Position numbers and translations under genes: made by a program
Source: Candidatus Tectomicrobia bacterium
GTDB taxonomy: Bacteria > UBA8248
Length of the DNA stretch: 14,793 bases
Reading direction: 5' to 3'
Assembly (NCBI GenBank): GCA_016192135.1
Contig: JACPUR010000020.1
Span: 1-14,793 of the forward strand
Shown: one piece after another, positions 1 through 6,534 of the stretch
Layout of the letters: every line of letters starts with the position of its first letter
Position numbering within the stretch: position 1 is the first letter of the stretch
Notes under the pieces: generated by a model
The model's input: the letters and a program-made list of their open reading frames with translations, nothing else
Database searches by the model: none
What the model was told of the DNA's origin: nothing

Positions 1-1187
1 GTCACGGCGATCAGGGTCTCGGCCTCGTAGAAGCCCGGGAAGTCCCGCGTCATCTGGCGGATGGACTCGCGGTTTGCCCGCCCGTGTTCCCCGGGGGAGA
101 CGTTTTTCTTGCCGAAGGCCTTGAGGCCGATGGCGGCGAGGCCCTGGTTGACGATGCCGGGGCCGCCCCGCTGGCCGAAGAGGAGATCGCCTGCGGCCCG
201 GGTGGCGGCGCCCTGCTGGAAGGCGTCGAACATCGCGAAGAGGGCCGCGCCCGTGACGGCCCCCGCGGCGCCCGCGGCGGCGGCCCCGGCCTGGGACGCA
301 CCCCCCTCGACGCCCACTTCGAGCCCCGCCTTAAGCGCCGCCTCGGTCGCGGCCTTCGTCGCCGCCTCGGTGAAGGCCTGGGACTTCGCGGCCTCGATGA
401 CGCTCCCCTTCACGAGCTCCCCGGCCGCCTTGAGGGGGATGACGAGCTCGGGCCCGGCCTCCCCGATGAGGGCCACGGTGGGCTTCTGGACCAGGCCCCC
501 CTGGGCCAGGCCCAAGAGGTTCTTGCCCGCGCTCAAGAGGTTCCCCACGGCGCCCTGGGCGAGCCTGAGGGCGGGGGCCAGCAAGTTCTCCTGCACCAGG
601 GCCGAGGCCATGCGGCCCAGGGACTGGAAGAAGGAGGCCTCCATCTGCTTCAGGAATTTCTCCCAGGCCTCGTGGGTCTCCTTGGTGGTGGCGGTGAAGG
701 AGGTGGCGAAGACCTTGGTGAGGCCCTCGTCGAAGGATGTGTGGAAGGTTTCGAAGGCTTTCTTGCCGGCATTTAAAGCGAAAGTGGCTTTATCATCAAA
801 TAGTTGCCCAAATTTCTTGTTCACCCCCTCTAAAGTTTTTCCTATGCTAAAAGCAACGTCCTCAAAATGTAATTTTGTTCGATCCAGAGCCTCAGCGAAG
901 GCGAGGGTTTCCGCCGTCATCTCCCCCATGCCTTCCACGTACCCGATCTGCAACCTCTGGATGTCGAGACGCATCTTATCCAGCGCGGAGGGCTTGATCT
1001 TCCCGATGGCCTCCTGATACGTCTTCGTGAGCTTTTGAAGCTCGGCATCGTAGCTGTCCAGGCTCGCCTGGGCTTTCTTCATGTCCTTGTCCAGCTGCAC
1101 CATGACGCCGCCCAGCTGCTTGACTTGCAACTGCGCGTTGCCCTCGACCTGGATGTCGATATCGATCCGGTTCTGCTGCGAGGCCAT
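1..1187 (-). CDS. Phage tail tape measure protein (C-terminus cut by window edge)
   Basis: The tape measure sets tail length and acts with the chaperone and tail tube during siphophage tail assembly. The frame stays open for 395 codons to the window edge, so its end is not seen. Residues 30-80 are a predicted coiled coil (LDKDMKKAQASLDSYDAEL). Residues 230-252 carry the tape-measure signature GGLVQKPTVALIGEAGPEL followed by VIPL. An Ala-rich hydrophobic stretch follows at about 265-310. The start at 1187 follows AGGAG with 8-nt spacing. The gene is 21 bp downstream of the 69-aa gene and probably co-transcribed with it. The signature usually lies near the C-terminus, so the protein is probably short, implying a short tail (inference). 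Codons for residues about 102-141 are unusually AT-rich. Confidence 0.85.
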   Translation of the reverse strand, partial: MASQQNRIDIDIQVEGNAQLQVKQLGGVMVQLDKDMKKAQASLDSYDAELQKLTKTYQEAIGKIKPSALDKMRLDIQRLQIGYVEGMGEMTAETLAFAEALDRTKLHFEDVAFSIGKTLEGVNKKFGQLFDDKATFALNAGKKAFETFHTSFDEGLTKVFATSFTATTKETHEAWEKFLKQMEASFFQSLGRMASALVQENLLAPALRLAQGAVGNLLSAGKNLLGLAQGGLVQKPTVALIGEAGPELVIPLKAAGELVKGSVIEAAKSQAFTEAATKAATEAALKAGLEVGVEGGASQAGAAAAGAAGAVTGAALFAMFDAFQQGAATRAAGDLLFGQRGGPGIVNQGLAAIGLKAFGKKNVSPGEHGRANRESIRQMTRDFPGFYEAETLIAV

Positions 1188-1208
1188 GGGGGAAACTCCT
1201 TCGATTTT

Positions 1209-1418
1209 CTACTTGTTCAAGATAATCACCGGAATGCCCGGCAGACGGCCTTTCACGTTCGGCTCTGAAAAAAGTGTTCCTGCAAATTCAACAACATTCA
1301 CATCTACTTTCCCCCCCTGCGCGCTCACATACCCCGGCGCCACCCATGGATTCATGGCGATGACGGCGAGCGCGAGAGCGATGAGGCTGAACACGATCCG
1401 GTCATAGCGGCTGAGCAT
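1209..1418 (-). CDS. Small membrane-anchored protein of unknown function
   Basis: A 69-aa protein with one hydrophobic segment (about residues 8-27, IVFSLIALALAVIAMNPWVA) followed by a short polar tail with beta-prone sequence (VDVNVVEFAGTLF). The start is supported by AGGAGA about 7 nt upstream. It could be an uncleaved membrane anchor or a signal peptide releasing a tail of about 40 residues. It lies between the tail chaperone and the tape measure, a place where such a protein is not standard, so it may be a moron or host gene carried in the operon. It has its own leader region (1419-1570) with a TATAAT box. I do not recognise a named family. Confidence 0.7.
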   Translation of the reverse strand: MLSRYDRIVFSLIALALAVIAMNPWVAPGYVSAQGGKVDVNVVEFAGTLFSEPNVKGRLPGIPVIILNK

Positions 1419-1456
1419 GTCGGGGTCTCCTGTGAGAGGGGAAAATCGCTTCCCCT

Positions 1457-1462
1457 ATTATA
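1457..1462 (-). promoter_or_regulatory. TATAAT -10 box for the 69-aa/tape measure pair
   Basis: A perfect TATAAT on the minus strand, about 39 nt before the ATG at 1418, in otherwise GC-rich DNA. It overlaps the stop codon of the small leader ORF. No convincing -35 hexamer sits 16-18 bp upstream (GGCGCC is there), so an activator or an alternative sigma contact would be needed if it is used. Confidence 0.4.
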
Positions 1463-1559
1463 CCGCCGCCCCGGCTCCCGGCGCCGGACGGAGGGAAATA
1501 TAAGCTGGCAGGGGTAAAGACCATTTACCGCAATTCGCGGCAATTTCGCGCACCTTCAT
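1458..1559 (-). CDS. Leader small ORF B (33 aa), paralogous to the sequence at 8718-8783
   Basis: The ORF encodes MKVREIAANCGKWSLPLPAY followed by ISLRPAPGAGAAV and a TAA stop. A second copy at 8783 downwards reads MKVREIARNCGKWLYPDPAY then IP. Differences include three consecutive synonymous third-base changes (Pro CCG/CCA, Ala GCC/GCT, Tyr TAC/TAT). Alignment also suggests a compensating pair of 1-nt indels around CTTTACCCC that restores the frame. Both point to selection on a peptide. No good Shine-Dalgarno sequence precedes the ATG, so translation is uncertain. It ends at the TATAAT box of the next gene and may be a regulatory leader. Function unknown. Confidence 0.4.
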   Translation of the reverse strand: MKVREIAANCGKWSLPLPAYISLRPAPGAGAAV

Positions 1560-1570
1560 GCTCAGGCGGG
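1494..1570 (-). repeat. Duplicated leader element, copy B
   Basis: This 77-bp segment is about 75-80 percent identical by eye to 8718-8793, in the same orientation. It holds repeated half-sites of the type CGAAATTGC/CGCGAATTGC and an inverted repeat GGTAAA-TGGTC-TTTACC. It precedes the 69-aa/tape measure genes, as copy A precedes the capsid gene. It could be an operator or promoter module, a leader peptide, or both. Confidence 0.6.
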
Positions 1571-1614
1571 AAAATTTTCAGGCGGCGAGGGGGAGGAAAA
1601 TCGCTCCGCGCGAT

Positions 1615-1779
1615 CTACACCCTTCCCTCCCCGGACCGCCGCTCGAGGGCGAGGCCGGTCTCGAGCGCCTCCCAGTCGAGGCGCAGCTCCTCCCAGGTGC
1701 ACTCCGCCAGGAGGTGGGGCGGCAGGCCGTAGGCCTTCCCCAGGAGGTGGAGCGCCGCCAGCAGCTCAGCCCGCGCCCT
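1615..1779 (-). CDS. Tail assembly chaperone extension (T-like), probably reached by ribosomal frameshift
   Basis: The minus strand here reads RAELLAALHLLGKAYGLPP then HLLAECTWEELRLDWEALET and GLALERRSGEGRV before a TAG at 1615-1617. It looks like genuine helical protein, with TWEELRLDWE as in other tail-chaperone downstream ORFs. It has no ATG or GTG start and overlaps the end of the chaperone gene (TGA at 1766-1768) in a different frame. Siphophages and Mu-like phages commonly make a G-GT fusion by programmed frameshifting at this position. Here the shift needed is +1 or -2. A -2 shift is known for Mu. The crossover probably lies within about 1769-1800, before the chaperone stop. A separate gene with an unusual start is the alternative. 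Confidence 0.55.
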   Translation of the reverse strand, partial: RARAELLAALHLLGKAYGLPPHLLAECTWEELRLDWEALETGLALERRSGEGRV

Positions 1780-2146
1780 CCGGAAAGGCGCCCCCGGCGG
1801 GGGAAGCCTCCGGGCCCGCGGGCCCGCCCCCGAGCGCCGAGACGGCCTCGAGGATGGCGGCGGCGTCCTCCGGGGCGAGCTCGTGGACGCTCAGCTCCCC
1901 GGGCAGGCACCGGCCCGGCTCCTTCTCGCACATCACGCCCCCCTCTGGGATGAAGCAGCGCCGCAGGACGAGGCGCACCCACTCCCGCGTGGCGTCCTCG
2001 CCGCGCCCCTCCCCCCCGTTGCGCTGGGCGAGGAGGGCGGGATGGTCGGCGAAGTCGAGCACGCTCGGCGCGCGCACGAAGCCCCGGAGGCCCGAGGGCA
2101 GGGTGACGGGGCGGCGGTTGCGGTTGCGGTATTCGGCGAGATCCAT
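1766..2146 (-). CDS. Phage tail assembly chaperone (G-like)
   Basis: A 126-aa protein between the tail tube and tape measure genes, where the tail assembly chaperone lies in siphophages. It begins MDLAEYRNRNRRPVTLPSGL, with the basic/LPSG N-terminus seen in many such chaperones. It has a Cys-containing middle (RRCFIPEGGVMCEKEPGRC) and a Gly/Pro-rich end. Two in-frame ATGs occur at 2152 and 2146. AAAGG directly abuts the first, so the second, with 6-nt spacing, is preferred. Annotation rests on position, size and the overlapping downstream frame more than on a sequence signature. The chaperone coats the tape measure before tube polymerisation. Confidence 0.6.
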   Translation of the reverse strand: MDLAEYRNRNRRPVTLPSGLRGFVRAPSVLDFADHPALLAQRNGGEGRGEDATREWVRLVLRRCFIPEGGVMCEKEPGRCLPGELSVHELAPEDAAAILEAVSALGGGPAGPEASPAGGAFPEGAG

Positions 2147-2152
2147 GCGCAT

Positions 2153-2352
2153 CCTTTCTATGTCCCCCCATTTCGCCTCCCCCCAAAGGGGGGCGGGGCG
2201 GCCCGCCAGAATCCGAAGAGGCTGCCATCAGGCGCCGGCCGGGATGGGCGGTACACTCCTTCCCCCTTCAAGCCATCCCAAGCCGCTTGCGGCTTGGGGG
2301 CCCAAGGTCGAGGGGGAGGTATTGGGGGGATGGGGTTGGGGTGGAAACCTTC
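2153..2352. other. Gap with GC-rich repeat material
   Basis: The 200-bp gap between tail tube and chaperone has no coding potential I can support. It contains C-tract sequence (CCCCAACCCCATCCCCCC on the minus strand) like that in other gaps of this block, and the perfect hairpin at 2277-2298. The plus-strand open frames crossing it are antisense artefacts. Confidence 0.6.
2277..2298. repeat. Perfect inverted repeat (10-bp stem, TT loop)
   Basis: CCCAAGCCGC-TT-GCGGCTTGGG lies downstream of the tail tube gene. It lacks a T-run on either strand, so an intrinsic terminator is unlikely. It could stabilise the 3' end of the upstream message or be a REP-like element. Confidence 0.6.
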
Positions 2353-3492
2353 TCAGGTGAACGTGATCGTCAGCTCGTCGTCCCCGGCGCTGCGGTTCAT
2401 GACGAAGGGCGCCTCGTAGGCGAGGAGGCCGTTCCGGTCGCCGAAGCCCGCCCCCGTGTACTGGCACTTGGGGGCGGCGAGGGTGCAGATGTTGCCGGGC
2501 TGGGAGCCGATGACGGCGGCGAGGGCGGCCTGGGCGCCCGCCTCCCAGTCCGCGAAGAGGTCCTTCGTGCCCTTGAGCACGGCCTCGGGGTCGAAGCTGC
2601 CGGAGGGCGCGCGGCGGGTGACGAGGGCGCCGATGTGGCCTCCCGGAACGTTCGCGCTCTGGCGGAGCACCACGGTGTTGTTCAGGGCGAGGGTCAGGCG
2701 CGAGATGTCGAAGTTGAAGCCGGCGAAGGAGAAACCCGTCACCATGACGGGCGCGGGGATCACCTCCTGGTAGGCCGAGCCCTCGACCAGGGCGGCGTCC
2801 GAGACGAGGAAGTCGGCCGCGGTGAAGTCCCAGTTCACGGCGGGCACGCCGTCGAGCGGGAGCTCGATCGAGAAAGTCCCCATGCAGCCCAGGTAGAGGA
2901 TGCGGAGCCCGTCCAGATAGACGGTGATGCATGCGCGGGTGAAGGCGGCCTTGTCCGAGGTGGGCTTGTAGGCGACGGAGGCGCCGGCCGCCACCGCCTG
3001 CGACATGCCGCAGGCCCGGAAGAGGACGCCGTAGTCCGGCGGCACCCCGGCCGCGCCCGAGCCGCGCAACTCGGTGGCGAAGGAGAGCCGGGCCGAGCGC
3101 TTGCCCATCACGGCCGGGAAGGGTGAGAGGCTCGCGTCCTTCACCGCGCGCTCCAGGCGCTCGATGTTGAGGTCGTGCCGGAAGCTCCCGGCCCGGAAGA
3201 GCTCCGCCGCCGGGGCGGGCCGGTCGAGGAGGTAGCGCGTCCCCGCCGCCGGCTGGACCGTCCAGGCGGGGGTCACGGTGAGGGTGTCGCTCAAGGCGTC
3301 GAAGTCGGAGACGGCGCGCTGCTGGCCCGCGCCCGCCCCCCGGATGGTCTTGAGGATCGAGCCGTTCCAGAAGTCGTCCGCCTCGGTCAGGGCGGCGTCC
3401 GCGAGGGTCGAGGCCCCGGCCGAGTCCGCCGTCAGCTCCCGTTCCTCCGTCGCCCCGATGGTCTGCCGGTCCCTGAACAGCAAGTCGCCCAT
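2353..3492 (-). CDS. Phage major tail tube protein with inserted N-terminal domain
   Basis: A 379-aa protein located after the tail completion and terminator candidates and before the chaperone and tape measure, the position of the siphophage tail tube subunit. The C-terminal two thirds (about 100-379) are beta-rich, consistent with a tube fold. Residues about 26-93 hold a module common in phage structural proteins: TLADAALTEADDFWNGSILK, then GAGAGQQRAVSDFDALSDTL and TVTPAW...YLLDR. This makes it longer than simple tube proteins. The start at 3492 follows AAGGGAG with 8-nt spacing. The function is inferred from order and architecture; it could instead be a related decoration or minor tail protein. 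Confidence 0.6.
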   Translation of the reverse strand: MGDLLFRDRQTIGATEERELTADSAGASTLADAALTEADDFWNGSILKTIRGAGAGQQRAVSDFDALSDTLTVTPAWTVQPAAGTRYLLDRPAPAAELFRAGSFRHDLNIERLERAVKDASLSPFPAVMGKRSARLSFATELRGSGAAGVPPDYGVLFRACGMSQAVAAGASVAYKPTSDKAAFTRACITVYLDGLRILYLGCMGTFSIELPLDGVPAVNWDFTAADFLVSDAALVEGSAYQEVIPAPVMVTGFSFAGFNFDISRLTLALNNTVVLRQSANVPGGHIGALVTRRAPSGSFDPEAVLKGTKDLFADWEAGAQAALAAVIGSQPGNICTLAAPKCQYTGAGFGDRNGLLAYEAPFVMNRSAGDDELTITFT

Positions 3493-3547
3493 GATGCGAT
3501 CTCCCTTTCGTTTGGCCGCCTGCGGCGGCGCGATGATGTCCTGGTCT

Positions 3548-3606
3548 GTAGGGGCGGCCCCCTGTGGCCGCCCTCCACCGGGGCAGGCACGGGGGCCTGC
3601 CCCTAC
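3548..3606. repeat. Two adjacent palindromic GTAGGGGC-type elements
   Basis: The first (3548-3573) begins GTAGGGGCGGCC and ends GGCCGCCC around a CCCTGT loop. The second (3580-3606) pairs GGGGCAGGC with GCCTGCCCC and ends in CCCCTAC. The same pair recurs at 6535-6603, and a relative lies at 5621-5676. They fill the gap between the tail tube and tail-terminator genes. Their nature (REP-like, small non-autonomous mobile element) is unknown. Confidence 0.75.
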
Positions 3607-3619
3607 AGGTCGGTTTGCG

Positions 3620-4153
3620 TCACCCCCTCGCGATCCGCTCGACGGCCTCGATGCGGATCTCGGCCGCGTGGCAGAGGACCGCCCCGAAGCGGCGCGCCTC
3701 CACCGCGTCGACCCGGGGCGGCTGGAGGCGCTCCAGCGTGGCCACCTTCGGGGCGCCCTGCGCGTCGAGGAGCCGGAGCGCCCGGTTGTCCCGGAAGCGG
3801 TCGCACACCGCCTCGACGAGGTCCTGGAAGGCCAGCTCGCTCCCCGTCCCGTCCTCGAGGCCCATCACCCCGAAGAGGAGGAAGGTGTGCGCCCGCCGGT
3901 TCACCCCCGCGGGGACGAAGCCACCCGGCTGGGAGGAGGCCGCCGAGCCCAGCCCCTCGCGCGCCGCCTCGCGCGTCAGCACCCACCCGCGGACCTGGCT
4001 GCGCCCGTCCGGGGCGGTCCAGCGGAAGAAGTCGAGGTACTTCGCCAGATCGGCGGCGTAGCGCTGGTAGAGGTGCACGCGCCCGATGTTCGCCACGGCC
4101 CCGACCTCCGCCACGATGCCCTCGCCGATCTGCCGGTAGTTCGATGCGGCCAT
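3620..4153 (-). CDS. Putative phage tail terminator / minor tail protein
   Basis: A 177-aa protein between the gp10-like and tail tube genes, the usual slot for the tail terminator that caps the tube and joins it to the head. It begins MAASNYRQIGEGIVAEVGAV and ends VLCHAAEIRIEAVERIARG. The mixed alpha/beta pattern and size suit terminators, but I see no diagnostic motif. ATGs occur at 4159 and 4153. GGGGAG abuts the first, giving the second a 6-nt spacing, so 4153 is chosen. The role is inferred from order alone. Confidence 0.5.
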   Translation of the reverse strand: MAASNYRQIGEGIVAEVGAVANIGRVHLYQRYAADLAKYLDFFRWTAPDGRSQVRGWVLTREAAREGLGSAASSQPGGFVPAGVNRRAHTFLLFGVMGLEDGTGSELAFQDLVEAVCDRFRDNRALRLLDAQGAPKVATLERLQPPRVDAVEARRFGAVLCHAAEIRIEAVERIARG

Positions 4154-4176
4154 CGTCATCTCCCCGGTATCGTTTT

Positions 4177-4238
4177 GTAGGGGCGATGCTTGTCATCGCC
4201 CTCAGGCCACGGGGGGCGAACACAAGGTTCGCCCCTAC
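4177..4238. repeat. Two GTAGGGGC-type palindromic elements
   Basis: A first unit GTAGGGGCGATG-CTTGT-CATCGCCC is followed at about 4213-4238 by GGGGCGAAC-ACAAG-GTTCGCCCCTAC. The second overlaps the 3' end of the gp10-like gene: its TAG stop (4235-4237) lies inside the conserved TAGGGGC of the element. Confidence 0.7.
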
Positions 4239-4747
4239 GAAAGGCCCTCTCCCCCCAGCGCCGCCGCGATCTCCTCCCCCAGCCGCCTCGCGCGCTCCTC
4301 GATGCGGCCCTGGCTCGCCTCGAGCGCGCCGCGGAACATGTGCCGCCCCGGCATGCCCCGCCGGGCGATGGCCCGCGCCACGAGAAAGGAGACGCGCCCG
4401 GCCTCCCGGTCCGGGGCGCCCGTGCGCCTCCGCACCCAGGCGTGGAGGGGCGTCCCCGGCCGCCAGGGCGGGAAGCCCCCCGGCGCGCGGCCCTCCTCGG
4501 CCGCGGCGGCGTAGGGTGAGAGGGAGAAGACCTCGCCCTGAAGCTCCTCCACGGACCCGCCCCGCACCTCGCTCCGGATGGAGCCGCGGAGCGCCCCCGT
4601 GACCCCGCCCGGGGCCCGGGCCTCGACCTCGGCGCGGAGCATCCCGGCGATGTCCGCCACCGCCCTCTCCGCGAGACGGAAGAGGATCTCCTCGCCTTCC
4701 CCCTCGAGGAGCGGGCCTTCGATCTCTTGGTGCCATTCGATGGGCAT
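4235..4747 (-). CDS. HK97 gp10-like tail completion / minor tail protein
   Basis: A 170-aa protein of the HK97-gp10 type. These act at the head-tail interface during tail completion. The recognisable core is an N-terminal amphipathic helix (RLAERAVADIAGMLRAEVEA), then RAPGGVTGALRGSIR (the family pattern P...G.L..SI), SLSPYAAAAEEGRAPGGFPP (the Y..Y.E.G motif) and a C-terminal GRHMFRGALEASQGRIEERA helix. The start MPIEWHQEI at 4747 follows CGGAGG with 4-nt spacing; a longer frame from 4789 lacks a ribosome site and runs into repeat sequence. The stop codon falls inside a palindromic repeat, so the extreme C-terminus may have been set by insertion of that element. Confidence 0.75.
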   Translation of the reverse strand: MPIEWHQEIEGPLLEGEGEEILFRLAERAVADIAGMLRAEVEARAPGGVTGALRGSIRSEVRGGSVEELQGEVFSLSPYAAAAEEGRAPGGFPPWRPGTPLHAWVRRRTGAPDREAGRVSFLVARAIARRGMPGRHMFRGALEASQGRIEERARRLGEEIAAALGGEGLS

Positions 4748-4771
4748 CTCGCCTCCGATGGCCGTTCTTAT

Positions 4772-4870
4772 GTAGGGGCCTATGGCCATACGCCCCGAGG
4801 ATGTGTCCGTCCGATGCGGAGATCCGAGGGGCCGATCCCTTTGTAGGGGCGACCGGCCGGTCGCCCCTAC
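4772..4870. repeat. GTAGGGGC-type palindromes, including a perfect 28-bp one
   Basis: 4772-4796 is an imperfect unit (GTAGGGGCC-TAT-GGCC-ATACGCCCC). 4843-4870 is a perfect 28-bp palindrome whose left half is GTAGGGGCGACCGG. The identical 28 bp recurs at 6056-6083. They occupy the 147-bp gap between the connector and gp10-like genes. Confidence 0.8.
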
Positions 4871-4894
4871 GGACGTTTCCGCTTCACGATGTTC

Positions 4895-5593
4895 CTACCG
4901 CTCCGCCGGGCCGCCGTGGGTGAGGTAGTCGCCCCGGCCCGGGGAGAGAGCGTCGTCCCAGTCGAGCGTCGCGCCCGAGGCCCCGGGGGCCTGGGCGGCG
5001 TGGGCGTGGTAGCGGCGCTCGAGCTCCCGCGCGAGCTTGGTGTACTCGGCCGCCTTGCTCTGGTGATCCACGGCGTCGGCCGAGAGGGTGGGCGCCGCCG
5101 TCTGGGCGAAGCGCCGGGCCAGCACGTGGCAGCCCTCGGCGGCGGCGAGCCAGGCGACGGCCCTCTCGTCGTTCGCGGGGACGGTGCTGGAGACCGCATC
5201 GGCCATGTGCGGCAGGGTGTAGAAGAGCCGCGCCGTCTCCCCCGCCCCGGGGGTATGGCGCAGCAGGCGCAGCTTTTCGGCGGAGGTGCCGGGGGCGTAG
5301 AGCGTCCAGTCGCGCCTTTGCAGGTAGACGGGCTCGCGCCGGCCGTGCGGGTACTCCACCGCCTCGACGACGGAGAGGGCGCGATCCCAGCCGGCCGGGA
5401 GGGTGAAGTCGTAGGCCGCGCCGTCCCCGGCGTAGTCCGCGTGGGCGCGGCGGGGGCGGTCCTGGCTGTAGCGCGCGAGGGCGGCGCGGACGAAATCCGC
5501 CCAGTCCGCCTCGGCTGGGGCGAACTCCGCCGGGAGCGAGCCCGCCTGGAGGAGGGCCTTGGCGGCGTCGATGAAGGTCTGGAGGTTGGCCAT
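4895..5593 (-). CDS. Putative head-tail connector / head completion protein
   Basis: A 232-aa protein starting MANLQTFIDAAKALLQ, with AAGGAA 5 nt upstream of the ATG at 5593. Notable segments are YDFTLPAGWDRALSVVEAVE, YLQRRDWTLY, ETARLFYTLPHMADAVSSTV and a long C-terminal helical region (AWLAAAEGCHVLARRFAQTA ... AAEYTKLARELERRYHAHAA). A beta region followed by helices, between the small head genes and the gp10-like gene, fits an adaptor or head-completion protein. I do not recognise a named domain; the assignment comes from position and architecture. Confidence 0.5.
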   Translation of the reverse strand: MANLQTFIDAAKALLQAGSLPAEFAPAEADWADFVRAALARYSQDRPRRAHADYAGDGAAYDFTLPAGWDRALSVVEAVEYPHGRREPVYLQRRDWTLYAPGTSAEKLRLLRHTPGAGETARLFYTLPHMADAVSSTVPANDERAVAWLAAAEGCHVLARRFAQTAAPTLSADAVDHQSKAAEYTKLARELERRYHAHAAQAPGASGATLDWDDALSPGRGDYLTHGGPAER

Positions 5594-5620
5594 GGATTCC
5601 TTCCGGTGTGACCGGTTCGG

Positions 5621-5755
5621 CAGGGGCGGCTCTCTGAGGCCGCTCCGCCGGGGCAGGCACGGGGACCTGCCCCTACGGATGCGTGCGCGTTCAGCAAATT
5701 CATCCACCCCTCCCCCAACCCCTCCCCTTGATAAGGGGAGGGGCGAAGGGGTGGG
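5621..5755. repeat. Repeat cluster between connector and 91-aa gene
   Basis: 5621-5649 is a GGGGCGGC...GCCGCTCC unit, followed at 5650-5676 by GGGGCAGG...CCTGCCCCTAC. At 5719-5743 CCCCTCCCCTT-GAT-AAGGGGAGGGG forms a perfect 11-bp stem within a longer CACCCC...GGGGTG setting. The second type recurs at 6630-6654. Together they fill nearly the whole 163-bp gap. Confidence 0.75.
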
Positions 5756-5756
5756 G

Positions 5757-6032
5757 TTACGTGAATTCCAGGTAGAGCTTGGGCCCCGTGCCGGCGAGGA
5801 CGATGTGGAGCCCCGCGCCGAAATGGATTCCTCCGGCGGGGATGGCGAGGTCCGCGCTGGTGTTGGCGGGAGCTTTCACGGTGCGGAGGATTTTTCCCGC
5901 CGCGGAGGTGTTGTCGTAGAGGACGGCCGAGGCGGCGTCCGCCCCTGCGGTGAGCAGGCCGCCCAGGAGCTTTCCGCTCCCCGTCCGGGCGGTGCCGGTC
6001 GAGGCGATCTCGGTGGTCTCGGATGGGTGCAT
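5757..6032 (-). CDS. Small phage structural protein (91 aa)
   Basis: Begins MHPSETTEIASTGTARTGSG and contains AVLYDNTSAAGKILRTVKAP, then ANTSADLAIPAGGIHFGAGL and a beta-rich end (KLYLEFT). The pattern LYDN.SA.GK.L..V.AP.N.S.D...P..GI.F..GL is one I recognise from small unnamed proteins in phage head modules. AAGGAGG is 4 nt before the ATG. It is likely a decoration, head-fibre or similar virion protein; a precise role cannot be given. Confidence 0.6.
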   Translation of the reverse strand: MHPSETTEIASTGTARTGSGKLLGGLLTAGADAASAVLYDNTSAAGKILRTVKAPANTSADLAIPAGGIHFGAGLHIVLAGTGPKLYLEFT

Positions 6033-6055
6033 GGGTCCTCCTTGCGCCCTGCCCT

Positions 6056-6083
6056 GTAGGGGCGACCGGCCGGTCGCCCCTAC
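6056..6083. repeat. Perfect 28-bp GTAGGGGC palindrome, identical to 4843-4870
   Basis: The left half is GTAGGGGCGACCGG and the right half its exact reverse complement. It is the main content of the 70-bp gap between the 136-aa and 91-aa head genes. Confidence 0.85.
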
Positions 6084-6102
6084 GAAGGCGCGGGCAAATT
6101 GA

Positions 6103-6513
6103 TCAATTCGGCGAGAACTCGACCACCACGCCGAGGGGCGGGAGGGCGATGCCGGTCCCCACCTTCTCGATCTGGAGGGCGAGCTGGGTGCCCTGGACCA
6201 CGGCCAGGGGCGCGGCCGGGGCGTAGAGGACGAGACCGGCGACGCCCAGGCTGTTCCCGCTGGTGAGGTCGTAGTTCGCGACTTCGGCCGCCCCGGCGCC
6301 GTTCGCGCCGCGGTTGACGAGGTTCAGGTGCCGGGTGTTGGTGTCGGCGCCCGTGACGGCGGCGCCGGGGATGACCTTCACTTTCTCGATCCTGCAGTTC
6401 ACCGGGGCCTCGAAGACGACGAAGTCCGCCGTCGGGTCCGCCGCCGCCACGGGCGGGAGCGCCGCCTGGCGGTCGTGCGTTCCCGGGGCGTCGTATGCCT
6501 GCCGCTGGGACAT
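6103..6513 (-). CDS. Putative head decoration / small capsid-associated protein
   Basis: A 136-aa protein immediately after the capsid gene, where decoration or head-stabilising proteins usually lie. It begins MSQRQAYDAPGTHDRQAALP and is rich in beta-prone segments (VVFEAPVNCRIEKVKVIPGA, TRHLNLVNRG, GTQLALQIEKVG, GVVVEFSPN). It has the FEAP.C.I..V..IP.AA.TG.DTN pattern of phage virion beta-barrel proteins. The start at 6513 has AGAGGAGG with 6-nt spacing; the longer upstream frame translates the repeat at 6535-6561 and is rejected. The exact role is inferred from position. Confidence 0.55.
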   Translation of the reverse strand: MSQRQAYDAPGTHDRQAALPPVAAADPTADFVVFEAPVNCRIEKVKVIPGAAVTGADTNTRHLNLVNRGANGAGAAEVANYDLTSGNSLGVAGLVLYAPAAPLAVVQGTQLALQIEKVGTGIALPPLGVVVEFSPN

Positions 6514-6534
6514 GTGTGCCTCCTCTTTTTCCCC

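Noticed and set aside
3175-4602. 475-codon plus-strand frame across the tail terminator and gp10-like genes
   Set aside because: Pro/Arg-rich antisense composition; it translates palindromic repeats and has no conserved motif.
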